From Allomesorhizobium camelthorni (lineage in GTDB: Bacteria; Pseudomonadota; Alphaproteobacteria; Rhizobiales; Rhizobiaceae), in the NCBI RefSeq assembly GCF_011045125.1, contig NZ_JAAKZF010000016.1, forward strand, positions 1 through 64,000: a stretch of 64,000 nt of DNA, given 5' to 3'. Below, piece by piece: positions 10,847 through 20,344 of this stretch; position 1 is the stretch's first letter; each line of letters begins with the position of its first letter. A program made the position numbers and the translations under genes. Below the pieces are notes generated by a model. That model was not told the origin of the DNA. It did not search any database and was given only the letters and a program-made list of their open reading frames with translations.

Positions 10847-11560
10847 ATGGCGACAACAGACATCCTGCGCAATGCAGACCTGTTTGGAGTTGGCTCCTAC
10901 ACGATACAGGAGGCCGCTCGCCTCCTCCGCACGCCTGCTATCAACATCTCTCGGTGGATGAAAGGCTACAGCTACCGTCGTGGAGGGCAAGTATATACAA
11001 GCCATCCGCTTTGGAAAACACAGTGGCACACTAACCGCGAAGATCAGTTCGAACTCGGATTTCGAGACCTTATAGAATTGCGTTTTGTAAAGGTATTCAC
11101 AGAAGCAGGTGTTGGTCTGCTCGCAATTCGCAATTGCCTGGATTTCGCTCGTGAGCTGGTAAAAGACGATCATCCATTCTCTACGCGACGATTTCGCACT
11201 GATGGAAAAACCATCTTCTTTGAGAGTGTCAAGCAAGTCGCCGATAAGAAGGAAATGCTCGACCTTAAGCGGCGGCAGTATGTCTTTGGTCAAATAATTG
11301 AACGAACGTTCAAGGACCTCGACATCGAGACAGATGCCGTTGCTCGCTGGCGCCCTTTCAATGGTAAGAATTCGATCGTGGTTGATCCGAACCGTTCGTT
11401 TGGACAACCTATCGCTGCTGAGTCGGGAGTTCCTACGATCGTTCTCGCGCAAGCCGTTGAGGCCGAAGGAAGTCAGGAGCGGGTCGCAAAACTGTTCGAA
11501 GTCTCGTTGGCGGCTGTGAGGGACGCAGTGCGCTTCGAGAGCACGCTCGGGACCGTGTGA
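10847..11560 (+). CDS. DUF433 antitoxin, VapB45-like
   Basis: A 237-residue protein with an N-terminal helix-turn-helix-like part (YTIQEAARLLRTPAINISRWMKG, about residues 18-40 from the ATG used) and a C-terminal DUF433 region (PTIVLAQAVEAEGSQERVAKLFEVS). DUF433 proteins paired with a DUF5615/PIN_10 protein form a VapBC-like toxin-antitoxin module, as in the Mycobacterium tuberculosis VapB45-VapC45 pair. The antitoxin would bind the toxin and repress the operon. In-frame ATGs also occur at 10784, 10802 and 10832; none has a clear ribosome binding site, so the start is uncertain. Its base composition is visibly richer in A and T than the neighbouring genes. Confidence 0.85.
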   Translation: MATTDILRNADLFGVGSYTIQEAARLLRTPAINISRWMKGYSYRRGGQVYTSHPLWKTQWHTNREDQFELGFRDLIELRFVKVFTEAGVGLLAIRNCLDFARELVKDDHPFSTRRFRTDGKTIFFESVKQVADKKEMLDLKRRQYVFGQIIERTFKDLDIETDAVARWRPFNGKNSIVVDPNRSFGQPIAAESGVPTIVLAQAVEAEGSQERVAKLFEVSLAAVRDAVRFESTLGTV

Positions 11561-11952
11561 AGGTCCTGATCGACGAGAATCTTCCTCCTGCGCTGGCAAA
11601 GGCGCTGCACGTACTTTTCAGCGGAGATCATGAAGTGGTCCACCTGCGTGCCCGTTTCGGGCCGGGCGTCAGTGACCGCGAGTGGATCGAGGAGCTTAGC
11701 GCTGAAGGACGATGGATCGTTATCTCCGGCGATCGACGGATCACCCGCAATCGCGTCGAATACGCCGCATTTCGTAAGTCTCGGCTCGTTGGTTTCTTTT
11801 TGTCTAAGGGTCTATACAAAGCTCCGCTCGTCAAACAGATGGAGCGCATCTTGGCGCTGTGGAGCGCAATGGAAACCCAATCCGGACTTGTAGCCGGCGG
11901 CGCTATGTTCATGCTCCCAATGAAGAGCACTAAGCTTGAACAGCTTAAATAA
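11557..11952 (+). CDS. PIN-like toxin, VapC45/DUF5615 family
   Basis: A 131-residue protein with the PIN-like pattern of DUF5615/PIN_10: KVLIDENLPPALA at the start with Asp6 and Glu7, SDREWIEEL with Asp40, and VISGDRRITRNR with Asp59, acidic residues placed as in metal-dependent ribonucleases. It is predicted to cleave RNA when free of its partner. The GTG start at 11557 overlaps the antitoxin stop by four bases (GTGA), so the two are translationally coupled. Together they form an insertion between surf1 and ispH. Confidence 0.85.
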   Translation: MKVLIDENLPPALAKALHVLFSGDHEVVHLRARFGPGVSDREWIEELSAEGRWIVISGDRRITRNRVEYAAFRKSRLVGFFLSKGLYKAPLVKQMERILALWSAMETQSGLVAGGAMFMLPMKSTKLEQLK

Positions 11953-12055
11953 GCGATCCGGTTTGGGGTTAAGGAATCGTAGGTGACGATGCGCCGCCCT
12001 TGACAGGGAAGGGGTGCAGACCTCATTTCGGCACCATCGCACGCACCGGAACGAC

Positions 12056-13066
12056 ATGCTGAAGACATCCGTCAAATCGCCGCTGACCATCAGGCTCTGC
12101 CAGCCGCGCGGATTTTGCGCCGGCGTCGACCGCGCCATACAGATCGTGGTCCTGGCGCTGAAGAAATATGGCGCGCCGGTCTATGTCCGGCATGAGATCG
12201 TGCACAATCGCTATGTCGTCGAGGGCCTGCAGAATCTGGGCGCGGTGTTCATCGAGGAACTGGACGAGATCCCGCCCGACCACAGGCATTGCCCGGTGGT
12301 GTTTTCTGCACATGGCGTGCCGAAATCGGTGCCGGCGGACGCGCAGGCGCGGCAGCTCTTTTATCTGGACGCCACCTGCCCGCTGGTCTCGAAAGTGCAC
12401 AAGCAGGCCATGCGCCACCAGCGTCTCGGCCGCCACGTGCTCCTGATCGGCCATGCCGGCCACCCGGAAGTGATCGGCACGATGGGGCAGTTGCCAGAGG
12501 GTTCGGTGACGCTGATCGAGACCGACGCCGACGTGCAGAGTTTTGTTCCGCAGGACCCCACGGCCTTGGGCTTCGTCACACAGACCACGCTGTCGGTCGA
12601 GGACACTGCAGGCATTGTCAGGGCGCTGCAGGAGCGCTTTCCGCAGATGATGGCTCCGTCTGCAGAATCGATCTGCTACGCCACCACCAACCGCCAGGAG
12701 GCGGTGAAGGAAACCGCGCCCGGCGCCGATCTCTTCCTGATCGTCGGCGCGCCGAACTCCTCCAACTCCATGCGGCTTGTCGAGGTGGCAGAACGCGCCG
12801 GTGCGAAAATGTCGCTTCTCGTGCAGCGCGCCTCCGAAATTCCGTGGGAGGAGATCGGCGAAATATCGACGCTGGGCCTGTCGGCGGGAGCATCCGCGCC
12901 GGAGATCATCGTCGACGAGATCATCGACGCCTTCCGCGCCCGCTTCGACGTTTCGGTCGAACTGGCGGTGACGGCGACCGAAACGGAGAATTTTCCGGTC
13001 ATGAGCGCCTTGCGTGACGTCGAACTGACCGCGGCCGACATGGCTTTCGTCAACGGGACCGCGTGA
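12056..13066 (+). CDS. ispH: 4-hydroxy-3-methylbut-2-enyl diphosphate reductase
   Basis: The last enzyme of the MEP isoprenoid pathway, converting HMBPP to IPP and DMAPP with a 4Fe-4S cluster. The 336-residue product has the three cluster cysteines at positions 21 ([11 protein letters not shown]), 108 ([12 protein letters not shown]) and 207 ([10 protein letters not shown]). Other family motifs are [18 protein letters not shown] and [11 protein letters not shown]. The ATG at 12056 was chosen because the conserved region begins shortly after it and CCGGAACG precedes it. The stop overlaps the thrB start as TGATG, opening the ispH-thrB-rnhA group. Confidence 0.96.
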   Translation: MLKTSVKSPLTIRLCQPRGFCAGVDRAIQIVVLALKKYGAPVYVRHEIVHNRYVVEGLQNLGAVFIEELDEIPPDHRHCPVVFSAHGVPKSVPADAQARQLFYLDATCPLVSKVHKQAMRHQRLGRHVLLIGHAGHPEVIGTMGQLPEGSVTLIETDADVQSFVPQDPTALGFVTQTTLSVEDTAGIVRALQERFPQMMAPSAESICYATTNRQEAVKETAPGADLFLIVGAPNSSNSMRLVEVAERAGAKMSLLVQRASEIPWEEIGEISTLGLSAGASAPEIIVDEIIDAFRARFDVSVELAVTATETENFPVMSALRDVELTAADMAFVNGTA

Positions 13067-14028
13067 TGGCGGTCTATACCGACGTTTCCGAAAGCGAGCT
13101 CGAAGCGTTCCTGGCAGAATATTCCGTGGGCCAGCTCCTGTCCTACAAGGGCATCGCCGAAGGTTCGGAAAACTCCAACTTCCTGCTCCACACGACCAGC
13201 GGCGCCTATATCCTGACGCTCTATGAAAAGCGCGTCGACAAATCGGACCTGCCGTTCTTCCTCGGGCTGATGGAGCATCTGGCGCGGAAGGGCATATCCT
13301 GCCCGCTGCCGGTGCACCGGCGCGACGGCAGCGTCACCGGCACGCTCGCCGGCCGCACCGCGGCGCTGATCACCTTCCTCGAAGGCATGTGGATGCGCCG
13401 CCCGATCGCCGCCCATTGCCGCGAGGTCGGCAAGGCGCTGGCGGCGCTGCATCTTGCCGGCGCGGACTTTCCGCTGACGCGCCCCAATGCGTTGCAGATC
13501 GACGGCTGGCGCAAATTGTGGGACGGCTCGCACGCCCGCGCCGACGAGGTCGAGCCGGGCCTCGCCGCGGAAGTCGATGCGGATTTCGCCGAACTTAGCG
13601 AGAAATGGCCGAAAGACCTGCCGGCCGGCATCATCCATGCCGACCTCTTTCCCGACAATGTGTTCTTCCTCGGCGAGAAACTGTCCGGGCTGATCGACTT
13701 CTATTTCGCCTGCAACGATTTTTATGCCTATGACGTGGCGACCTGCCTCAACGCCTGGTGCTTCGAGAAGGATTTTTCCTTCAACCTGACCAAGGGAACC
13801 GCGCTGCTTTCCGGTTATCAATCGGTGCGGCCGCTGACCCCGGCCGAAAAGGATGCGCTGCCGATCCTGGCGCGCGGTTCGGCGCTGCGCTTCATGCTGA
13901 CCCGGCTCTACGACTGGCTCACCATCCCCGACGGCGCGCTGGTGCAAAAGCGCGACCCAATGGAATATATCCGCCGGCTGCGTTTTCACCGGCAGATCAA
14001 ATCGCCTTCGGAATACGGACTGAGATGA
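13066..14028 (+). CDS. thrB: Homoserine kinase
   Basis: A 320-residue homoserine kinase of the APH (aminoglycoside phosphotransferase) fold type, the form used by rhizobia and pseudomonads rather than the GHMP type. It phosphorylates homoserine for threonine synthesis; thrC is at 21649. The catalytic loop is [11 protein letters not shown] (about residues 190-200), followed by the metal-binding [13 protein letters not shown]. The N-terminal [17 protein letters not shown] is the nucleotide-loop equivalent. Start and stop overlap ispH (TGATG) and rnhA (ATGA). Confidence 0.94.
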   Translation: MAVYTDVSESELEAFLAEYSVGQLLSYKGIAEGSENSNFLLHTTSGAYILTLYEKRVDKSDLPFFLGLMEHLARKGISCPLPVHRRDGSVTGTLAGRTAALITFLEGMWMRRPIAAHCREVGKALAALHLAGADFPLTRPNALQIDGWRKLWDGSHARADEVEPGLAAEVDADFAELSEKWPKDLPAGIIHADLFPDNVFFLGEKLSGLIDFYFACNDFYAYDVATCLNAWCFEKDFSFNLTKGTALLSGYQSVRPLTPAEKDALPILARGSALRFMLTRLYDWLTIPDGALVQKRDPMEYIRRLRFHRQIKSPSEYGLR

Positions 14029-14546
14029 CAAAAAGCGTGGAAGTTTTCACCGATGGAGCCTGCTCCGGCAATCCCGGTCCGGGCGGCTGGGGCGCGATCC
14101 TGCGCTTCAATGGCGTCACCAAGGAACTGTCGGGCGGCGAGGCCAACGCGACCAACAACCGCATGGAGCTGATGGCCGCGATCTCGGCGCTGGGCGCGCT
14201 GAAGGAACCCTGCGCGGTCGACCTCTACACCGACAGCAACTACGTCAAGGACGGCATCTCGGGCTGGATCGACGGCTGGAAGCGCAATGGCTGGAGGACG
14301 GCAGCCAAGCAGCCGGTGAAGAACGCCGAGCTGTGGCAGGCGCTCGACGAGGCGCGCAAACGCCACAAAGTCACCTGGCACTGGGTGCGCGGCCATGCCG
14401 GCCACCCCGAAAACGAACGCGCCGACGAACTCGCCCGCATGGGCATGGCGCCGTTCAAGCCGAAGAAGAAAAATCCGCTCGCCGAGCCGGCTTCCGCGAC
14501 GTCCCCGATCGCTCCTCGAAGAGTCGCCAAGCCGACCCGGCGATAG
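14025..14546 (+). CDS. rnhA: Ribonuclease HI
   Basis: A 173-residue RNase H type 1 that cuts the RNA strand of RNA-DNA hybrids. The active-site carboxylates are visible: Asp10 ([16 protein letters not shown]), Glu48 (NNRMELMA), Asp70 (LYTDSNYV) and Asp134 (ENERADELA), with His124 in VRGHAGHP. It exceeds E. coli RNase HI by a lysine- and proline-rich tail of about 25 residues, common in rhizobial versions. The ATG overlaps the thrB stop by four bases. Confidence 0.96.
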   Translation: MTKSVEVFTDGACSGNPGPGGWGAILRFNGVTKELSGGEANATNNRMELMAAISALGALKEPCAVDLYTDSNYVKDGISGWIDGWKRNGWRTAAKQPVKNAELWQALDEARKRHKVTWHWVRGHAGHPENERADELARMGMAPFKPKKKNPLAEPASATSPIAPRRVAKPTRR

Positions 14547-14552
14547 AGCGGG

Positions 14553-14577
14553 AAAGGCCGGTTTTCCGGTCCTTTTT
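14553..14577 (+). terminator. Probable intrinsic terminator after rnhA
   Basis: GGCCGG (14556-14561) pairs with CCGGTC (14566-14571) across a TTTT loop with one G-T pair, and is followed by TTTTT at 14573-14577. It lies just past the rnhA stop and would end the ispH-thrB-rnhA transcript. Confidence 0.6.
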
Positions 14578-14731
14578 AGCCGGAAACAGGCGTGGCTCGG
14601 CGCACGAAAGGATTTGTGAACAAATTCCGACCCTCAGCGGGGCAGAGCAGGAGCCAAACCGTTCCATTTATTGAACAATTTGGCTGTTGATTCCGGCTGT
14701 GGGTCGGATTCTATCCACATCCCTGGGTAAC

Positions 14732-15217
14732 CTAAAGCTGCTCCAGAATTCTTGCCGCGCCGCTGTCCACGGCCTGTCCCGGCTTACCCTCAAGGTTGAG
14801 AGCCGTGACCTTGCCGTCTTCGACGATCATGGAGAAACGCTTCGAGCGGACGCCCAAGCCGCCTGCGCTCATATCGGCATCGAGGCCGGCCGCGCGCACG
14901 AAATCGCCATTGCCGTCAGCCAGAAAAAGCAGCTTGCTTTCGCCGCCGCTGAAGCGCGCCCATGCGCCCATCACGTAGTGATCGTTGACCGAGACGACCG
15001 CGATCGAGTCGACGCCGCGCGCCTGGATTGCGCCGTGGTTTTCAAGATAGCCGGGCAGGTGATCGTTGCTGCAGGTGGGTGTAAACGCGCCGGGAACGCC
15101 GAAAAGCACCACCTTCCTGCCGGCGAAGATCTCGTCGGTGGTGATGTTTTTCGCGCCGTCGGCGGTCATTGTCTTGAAGGTCGCCTGCGGCAGCTTTTCA
15201 CCGATCGAGATGGTCAT
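14732..15217 (-). CDS. Peroxiredoxin (Prx5-like, single cysteine)
   Basis: A 161-residue thiol peroxidase of the AhpC/TSA superfamily, Prx5 branch. The peroxidatic cysteine is Cys49 in VPGAFTPTCSNDHLPGY. No other cysteine is present, so it is a 1-Cys enzyme that must be reduced by glutaredoxin/glutathione or another thiol, as in related alphaproteobacterial proteins. The start MTISIGEKLPQATF fits the family N-terminus. It lies between convergent rnhA and the co-directed DsbD-domain gene; the gap upstream is 73 bases. Confidence 0.93.
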   Translation of the reverse strand: MTISIGEKLPQATFKTMTADGAKNITTDEIFAGRKVVLFGVPGAFTPTCSNDHLPGYLENHGAIQARGVDSIAVVSVNDHYVMGAWARFSGGESKLLFLADGNGDFVRAAGLDADMSAGGLGVRSKRFSMIVEDGKVTALNLEGKPGQAVDSGAARILEQL

Positions 15218-15290
15218 CGCTTTTCCCTGGTCATGAATGTGGAGGCCGGAGCAGTACCCGACTATCGCGCCGACGGCAACGTGCCGGCGA

Positions 15291-16094
15291 TCACATGAAG
15301 GGTATGCGCCCGCCTACCGCGCCGGCGTCGGTGACAAGCGTGTAGTGCAGTCCGTCGCCTGCGGGCACGCTGTCGGGGCGGGCGAGTATCTCCAGCGAAA
15401 ACAAGGTCTTTCCTTCCTTTTCCACCCGCTCCGGCGTGCCGAACGCATAGCCGTCGGCGCCAGCAAGGAAAAATTCCGCGGACGCCGGATCGCCTGGGAA
15501 TTTGGCCTCGACAATGAGTTTCGAGCCTTCCTCGCGGGCGGAACTCACGCCGAATTCCGGCTTGGCTGGCGCGGGCAGGGCGGCCAATGCCGCCGCGACG
15601 GCCGCCGTATCCTCCGGATTGTCCGGATCGCTTGCCGGATCGAGCGTCAGCCTGGTCTGCGCCGGAATGCAGATGCTTTCGCAGACGCCGAGAAACACAT
15701 CGGCCTCGATGAGTGCGGCTTCCGCAGGCGATTTCAGCGTGAAAATAATCGGCAGGGCGACGGGCTCGTCGTAGCCGGCCCATTTGAAGCCGCCGTCATC
15801 ATGGCGCTCGGGCACGGGGAAGGCGAACTCGGCTGACGTGATGTTCTCGCTGGCCGAAATGTCGATCTGCGGCGGCACGCCGGCATCGCCTGGATCGCGC
15901 CAGTAGGTTTTCCAGCCGGGCAGGAGATCGACCTCCAGCATGCCCTTCAGTCGCCCGGCCTCATCGGGCTTTCCGGCCGTGACCAGGCGGATGCGCCCGC
16001 CCTGCGTCTCGAACCAGTCGGACGACGAGGCCAGTGCCGAGAGCGGATTTGCTCCCAACAGAAACGCAAGGAAGGCGAGGGCGATGTTTCGCAT
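15291..16094 (-). CDS. Secreted DsbD N-terminal-domain protein
   Basis: A 267-residue exported protein. Residues 1-22 form a signal peptide (MRNIALAFLAFLLGANPLSA). The rest matches the N-terminal (DsbC-like, PF11412 type) domain of thiol:disulfide interchange protein DsbD, with GLKGMLEVDL-like strands, LPGWKTYWRDPGDAGVPP and the cysteine pair in GVCESICIPAQ. The membrane and thioredoxin domains of DsbD are absent. It may pass electrons to periplasmic thiols or be a copper-resistance-type relative; the role is not known. Methionine 16094 is preferred because the signal peptide begins there. It is divergent from yqgE. Confidence 0.85.
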   Translation of the reverse strand: MRNIALAFLAFLLGANPLSALASSSDWFETQGGRIRLVTAGKPDEAGRLKGMLEVDLLPGWKTYWRDPGDAGVPPQIDISASENITSAEFAFPVPERHDDGGFKWAGYDEPVALPIIFTLKSPAEAALIEADVFLGVCESICIPAQTRLTLDPASDPDNPEDTAAVAAALAALPAPAKPEFGVSSAREEGSKLIVEAKFPGDPASAEFFLAGADGYAFGTPERVEKEGKTLFSLEILARPDSVPAGDGLHYTLVTDAGAVGGRIPFM

Positions 16095-16241
16095 GCGGCC
16101 GATTTGAGCGCTTGAGCAGGCTTTGGCAACCGGCAACCTTGTAGCCGGGAGTCATTTTTTTGTGACAGAGCGGCCCAATCCGGCGGCATTTGGGCCCGGA
16201 CCTATCTTTCAACCGGGCCGGAAACGCGATAGGTTTGCGGC

Positions 16242-16850
16242 ATGGACCTACTGCGGCAGAAAAAAACCGCGGCAAAGCGCGGGTTTCTCGACGACCAGTT
16301 CCTGATTGCCATGCCGGGCATGAAGGACGACAGGTTCACACGCTCAGTGATCTATGTCTGCGCACACAGCGATGAAGGCGCCATGGGCCTGATCATCAAT
16401 CAGGCGCAGCAGATGCTGTTTCCCGACCTGCTGGTGCAACTCGGAATTTTGGACGAGCAGGAGGCGATCCGCCTTCCGCCTCCGGCGCGCGATTTCGTCA
16501 TCCGCAATGGCGGCCCTGTCGATCGCAGCCGCGGCTTCGTGCTGCATACGGGCGACTATAAGGTCGATTCCTCGCTTCCGGTCTCGGGCGACATATGCCT
16601 GACTGCGACGGTCGACATATTGCGCGCCATTTCGCTTGGACGTGGCCCGCGCCGCGCGCTGATGGCGCTCGGCTATTCCGGCTGGGGCGCGGGGCAGCTC
16701 GAGCGGGAGATCGCCGACAATGGCTGGCTGACCTGCCCGGCCATTCCCGAATTCCTGTTCGACAGCGACATGGACCGGAAATACGACCGCATCCTCGCGT
16801 CGATCGGCGTCGACCTCGCCCATCTCAGCGTGACCGCCGGTCACGCCTGA
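16242..16850 (+). CDS. YqgE/AlgH family protein
   Basis: A 202-residue member of the UPF0301 (YqgE/AlgH) family. Signature pieces are [45 protein letters not shown] and [22 protein letters not shown]. AlgH was linked to alginate regulation in Pseudomonas, but the biochemical role is unknown. The 3' end overlaps the convergent EAL gene by 10 bases (16841-16850), so antisense effects at the ends of the two transcripts are possible. Confidence 0.92.
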   Translation: MDLLRQKKTAAKRGFLDDQFLIAMPGMKDDRFTRSVIYVCAHSDEGAMGLIINQAQQMLFPDLLVQLGILDEQEAIRLPPPARDFVIRNGGPVDRSRGFVLHTGDYKVDSSLPVSGDICLTATVDILRAISLGRGPRRALMALGYSGWGAGQLEREIADNGWLTCPAIPEFLFDSDMDRKYDRILASIGVDLAHLSVTAGHA

Positions 16851-19732
16851 GCGAGAGGATACTGCTCCTTCAGCATTCTGAGCACGGCATCGGCCGGGAT
16901 TGGCGCGCCGAACATGTAGCTCTGCACGTATTCGCAGCCCATCTGGCGCAGCTCCAGCGCGTCGTTCTCGTCGGCGACGCCTTCGGCCACAACCGACATG
17001 CCGAGCTCATGCCCCATGCTGATCATCGATCTGAGCAGGACGGCCCGCTTGGGCGAGGCGTCGTCGATAAAGCTTCTGTCGATCTTGATGGTGTCGAAAG
17101 GGAAGCGTGTCAAATAGGCCAGCGATGAATAGCCGGTGCCGAAATCGTCGAGCGACAGCCCGATGCCGAGCTTCTTCAGCTTCGACAGGACGTGCGCGCT
17201 CTGCTCCGGATTGTCCATGATCAGGGATTCGGTCAGTTCGAGCCGGAAGCAGCGGGCCTTCAGATTCGCCCGCGCGATCACCGAGCGCACGTCGCTGACC
17301 AGGTCACGGCGGATGAGCTGCCGGCTGGAGAGATTGACCGACACGGAGAGCGGCGCGTCACCGATCTGCTTCTGCCATCCGGCCAGGTCGTCGGCGGCTC
17401 GCTGCATGGCAAACAGGCCAAGCTGCACGATCAGTCCGCAGCTTTCCGCGACGGGAATGAAGTCGGAAGGCGGGATCGAACCGCGGCGCGGATGCTCCCA
17501 GCGCAAAAGCGCCTCGAAGCCAGCCACCGACCGGTCCTCCAGGCGCACGATCGGCTGGTAGGCAAGGGTGAATTCGCGGCGCTCGACAGCCCGGTGCAGG
17601 TCGGACTCGAGCTGCAGGCGATCAGTGCCGACAGAGCGGAAGGCAGGGCGGAACGGCTCGATCCGGTCGCCGCCGAAGCGCTTGGCCTGATGCATCGCAA
17701 GCTCGGCGTCCTTGACCATGTCCTCGGCCGAGGCTTGCGCCGACGTCCAGGTGATGAGGCCGATAGACGCGGTGAGCACGATTTCGCGCTTGGCGAAGTT
17801 GATCGGGGTGCGGATCGCCTGCTTGATGCTGTCGGCGACGGCTGCGATGCGGGCAGGATCCTGCTCCGACAGGAGCATCAGTGCGAACTGGTCTCCGGCG
17901 AAGCGCGACAGCGAATCCATGGGCTTCAGGAGCCGATGCAACCGGCGCGCGATGGTCAGCAGGATGGTGTCGCCGGCCGAAATGCCCAAGCCTTCATTGA
18001 CCTGTTTGAAACGGTCGATGTCGATCACGAATACGGTCGGGCGGACTTTCTCTTCCGTCTTGGCGATCGAGATGACCGCCTCAAGCCGGTTCATGAAAAG
18101 CTCGCGATTGGGCAGGCCGGTCAGATTGTCATGCACCGCATCGTGCAGCAAGCGCTCTTCGGATTTCTTCTGCTCGGTCACGTCGACCAGCGTGCCGACG
18201 CAGCGGATGACCTCTCCGTCCGACCCGACGACCGGCCGGGCGCGCAAGGCGAACCAGTGGTAGTGGCCGTCGGCGCCGCGCAGCCGGAAATTCTGCGCCA
18301 CCCGTCCGCGCCGGTGCTCCAGCACGACGTCGAGCGTGGTGCGGAAACTGTCGCGGTCGTCGGCATGCAGGACCGGCAGCCAGTTGCGGGCGGGGCCGCC
18401 GAGGCTGTTCGGGGTCAGGCCGAGCTGGATGCTGACATCGGGCCGCGTCACCACGCGGTCGCGCAGCACGTCCCAGTCCCAGACGATGTCGCCGGAGCCT
18501 GAGACGGCGAGCGCCTGCCGCTCCAGGTCGCTGAACAGACCCTGGTGCAGCGCCCCGCCGGCAAAGGCGTGCTGGATGACGGTGAAGCCGATGAGCAGGA
18601 TGATCAGGATAAGCCCGCCGCCCAGCGCCGGCTGGACGATATCGTTGTCGAGCATGCCGGTAACGGTCATCCAGGAGGCGGTGAGCCAGGTCAGCACCAT
18701 GACCCAGCTCGGCACCAGCATGATGGCGCGGTCGTAGCCCTGAATGCCGAGAAAGACGATGAGGCCGAGCCCGGTGAGCGCGATGGCTGCGAAGGACAGC
18801 CGCGCAATGCCCGCCGCCACGGCGGGGTCGATGACGGCCACGCCAGCCATCAGGAACAGACCAAAGATCCAGACGAATGCGCCGTAGCTGAAATGGCCAT
18901 GCCAGCGGTTGAGATTGAGATAGGCGAACAGGAACACCACGAAAGTCGCCGCGAGGCCGATTTCGGCCCCGGCGCGCCAGATCTGCTCGTTGCCTGGCGA
19001 GACTTCGATGACCTTGTTGAGGAAGCCGAAATCGACGCTGATATAGGCCAGCACCGCCCATGACAGCGCCGCCGTCGCCGGAAACATGGAGGTGCCCTTA
19101 ACCACGAAAAGGATGGTCAGGAACAGCGCCAGGAGCCCGGCAATGCCGATAACGATGCCGCGGAACAACGTATAGGAATTGACCGTGTCCTTGTAGGATT
19201 CGGGCTCCCACAGATAGACCTGCGGCAGCTTGGGCGAGGCGAGCTCGGCGATGAACGTCACCACCGCGCCGGGATCGAGCGTGATCTGGAACACGTCGGC
19301 GTCGGGGCTCGCCTGCCGGTCGAGCGCGAAGCCCTCGCTGGGAGTTATAGCGGCAATACGGCTCGAGCCGAGATCGGGCCAGAACACGCCCGAATCGACC
19401 AGCCGGAAATGCGGCGCGACGATCAGTCGGTCGAGCTGCTGGTCGGTGGTATTGGCGAGCGCGAACACCGCCCAGTCACCGGTAGAGCGTTCGTCATTGG
19501 CCTCGACCTCGATGCGCCGCACGATGCCGTCTGGGCCGGGCGCTGTCGAAACCTGAAAATTCTCGCCCTGATTCCGGTAGATCTCGACCGCGCCGGACAG
19601 ATCGAGCGCGATGTCGTCGCGCGCGATCTTGATAGGCTCGATCGCCGAGGCGGGAGAGAGGGCGAACAGCACCGCCAATGCCGCAACGGCAAAGACCAGC
19701 AACGCGCCGCTCCTGAAGAAATTCGCCAACAA
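16841..19732 (-). CDS. Membrane GGDEF (degenerate)-EAL cyclic-di-GMP protein
   Basis: A 963-residue protein: signal peptide, periplasmic domain (about 30-190), seven hydrophobic helices (about 195-400) in a 7TM sensor layout, a PAS domain (about 415-540), GGDEF (about 545-700) and EAL (about 715-955). The GGDEF motif reads AGDQF at residues 612-616, so diguanylate cyclase activity is doubtful. The EAL domain keeps Glu740-Ala-Leu, [29 protein letters not shown] and VVAEGV, so it should hydrolyse c-di-GMP. The start is TTG, directly after the GNAT stop, with AAAGGG before it; no ATG occurs near. Last gene of the run thrC-M16-GNAT-EAL. Confidence 0.93.
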   Translation of the reverse strand: MLANFFRSGALLVFAVAALAVLFALSPASAIEPIKIARDDIALDLSGAVEIYRNQGENFQVSTAPGPDGIVRRIEVEANDERSTGDWAVFALANTTDQQLDRLIVAPHFRLVDSGVFWPDLGSSRIAAITPSEGFALDRQASPDADVFQITLDPGAVVTFIAELASPKLPQVYLWEPESYKDTVNSYTLFRGIVIGIAGLLALFLTILFVVKGTSMFPATAALSWAVLAYISVDFGFLNKVIEVSPGNEQIWRAGAEIGLAATFVVFLFAYLNLNRWHGHFSYGAFVWIFGLFLMAGVAVIDPAVAAGIARLSFAAIALTGLGLIVFLGIQGYDRAIMLVPSWVMVLTWLTASWMTVTGMLDNDIVQPALGGGLILIILLIGFTVIQHAFAGGALHQGLFSDLERQALAVSGSGDIVWDWDVLRDRVVTRPDVSIQLGLTPNSLGGPARNWLPVLHADDRDSFRTTLDVVLEHRRGRVAQNFRLRGADGHYHWFALRARPVVGSDGEVIRCVGTLVDVTEQKKSEERLLHDAVHDNLTGLPNRELFMNRLEAVISIAKTEEKVRPTVFVIDIDRFKQVNEGLGISAGDTILLTIARRLHRLLKPMDSLSRFAGDQFALMLLSEQDPARIAAVADSIKQAIRTPINFAKREIVLTASIGLITWTSAQASAEDMVKDAELAMHQAKRFGGDRIEPFRPAFRSVGTDRLQLESDLHRAVERREFTLAYQPIVRLEDRSVAGFEALLRWEHPRRGSIPPSDFIPVAESCGLIVQLGLFAMQRAADDLAGWQKQIGDAPLSVSVNLSSRQLIRRDLVSDVRSVIARANLKARCFRLELTESLIMDNPEQSAHVLSKLKKLGIGLSLDDFGTGYSSLAYLTRFPFDTIKIDRSFIDDASPKRAVLLRSMISMGHELGMSVVAEGVADENDALELRQMGCEYVQSYMFGAPIPADAVLRMLKEQYPLAQA

Positions 19733-20329
19733 TCAGCCCTTTGTTCGTTCGCCGAGCTGATCGTCCGCGATCAGGGCGTAGAGGTAGTGGTCCTGCCAGA
19801 TGCCGTTGATCCTGAGATAGGATCGCAAAAGTCCTTCACGCTGGAATCCGGCTTTTTCAAGCACGCGTATCGAGCGCTTGTTGTCGGGGATACAGGCCGC
19901 CTCGATCCGGTGCAACCTCATCGTATCGAAGGCGAAGCGAGAAACCAGCCTGAGCGCTTCGAGCATGTAGCCCTGGCCGGCGAACTGCTCGCCGATCCAG
20001 TAGCCGATCTGGCCGGATTGCGCGACGCCATGGCGGATATTGGCGAGCGTGATGCCGCCGACGAGCTTGCCGCCGCCGGTCTCGAAGATGAAGAAGGCGG
20101 CGGCCGATCCTTGCGCGAAATCCGCCCGGTAACGCCCGAGCCGCTGCCGCCACGCCCCGCGCTCGAGTTCGTCGGCCGGCCAGCGCGGTTCCCAAGGCTC
20201 AAGGAAGCGCCGGCTTGCGGCGCGCAAGGCGGCCCACTCGCGGTAATCGGCCGCGACCGGCATTCGGAGCATGACGCGCTCGCCTTTCAGCGCCGGATAT
20301 TCGCGGCGGAAAAAGGGAAGCGAAAACAT
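19733..20329 (-). CDS. GNAT N-acetyltransferase (RimJ/RimL type)
   Basis: A 198-residue acetyltransferase of the RimJ/RimL group, which modify N-terminal amines of ribosomal or other proteins. Motifs are LRMPVAADYREWAALR at the N-terminus, GGITLANIRHG, QIGYWIGEQFAGQGYMLEAL (the acetyl-CoA loop, about residues 110-130) and RIEAACIPDNKRSIRVLEKAGFQREG. The actual substrate cannot be told from the sequence. It follows the M16 peptidase gene by 15 bases and directly abuts the EAL gene, so the genes are probably cotranscribed. Confidence 0.92.
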   Translation of the reverse strand: MFSLPFFRREYPALKGERVMLRMPVAADYREWAALRAASRRFLEPWEPRWPADELERGAWRQRLGRYRADFAQGSAAAFFIFETGGGKLVGGITLANIRHGVAQSGQIGYWIGEQFAGQGYMLEALRLVSRFAFDTMRLHRIEAACIPDNKRSIRVLEKAGFQREGLLRSYLRINGIWQDHYLYALIADDQLGERTKG

Positions 20330-20344
20330 TGCTTGCGCGGAAAG

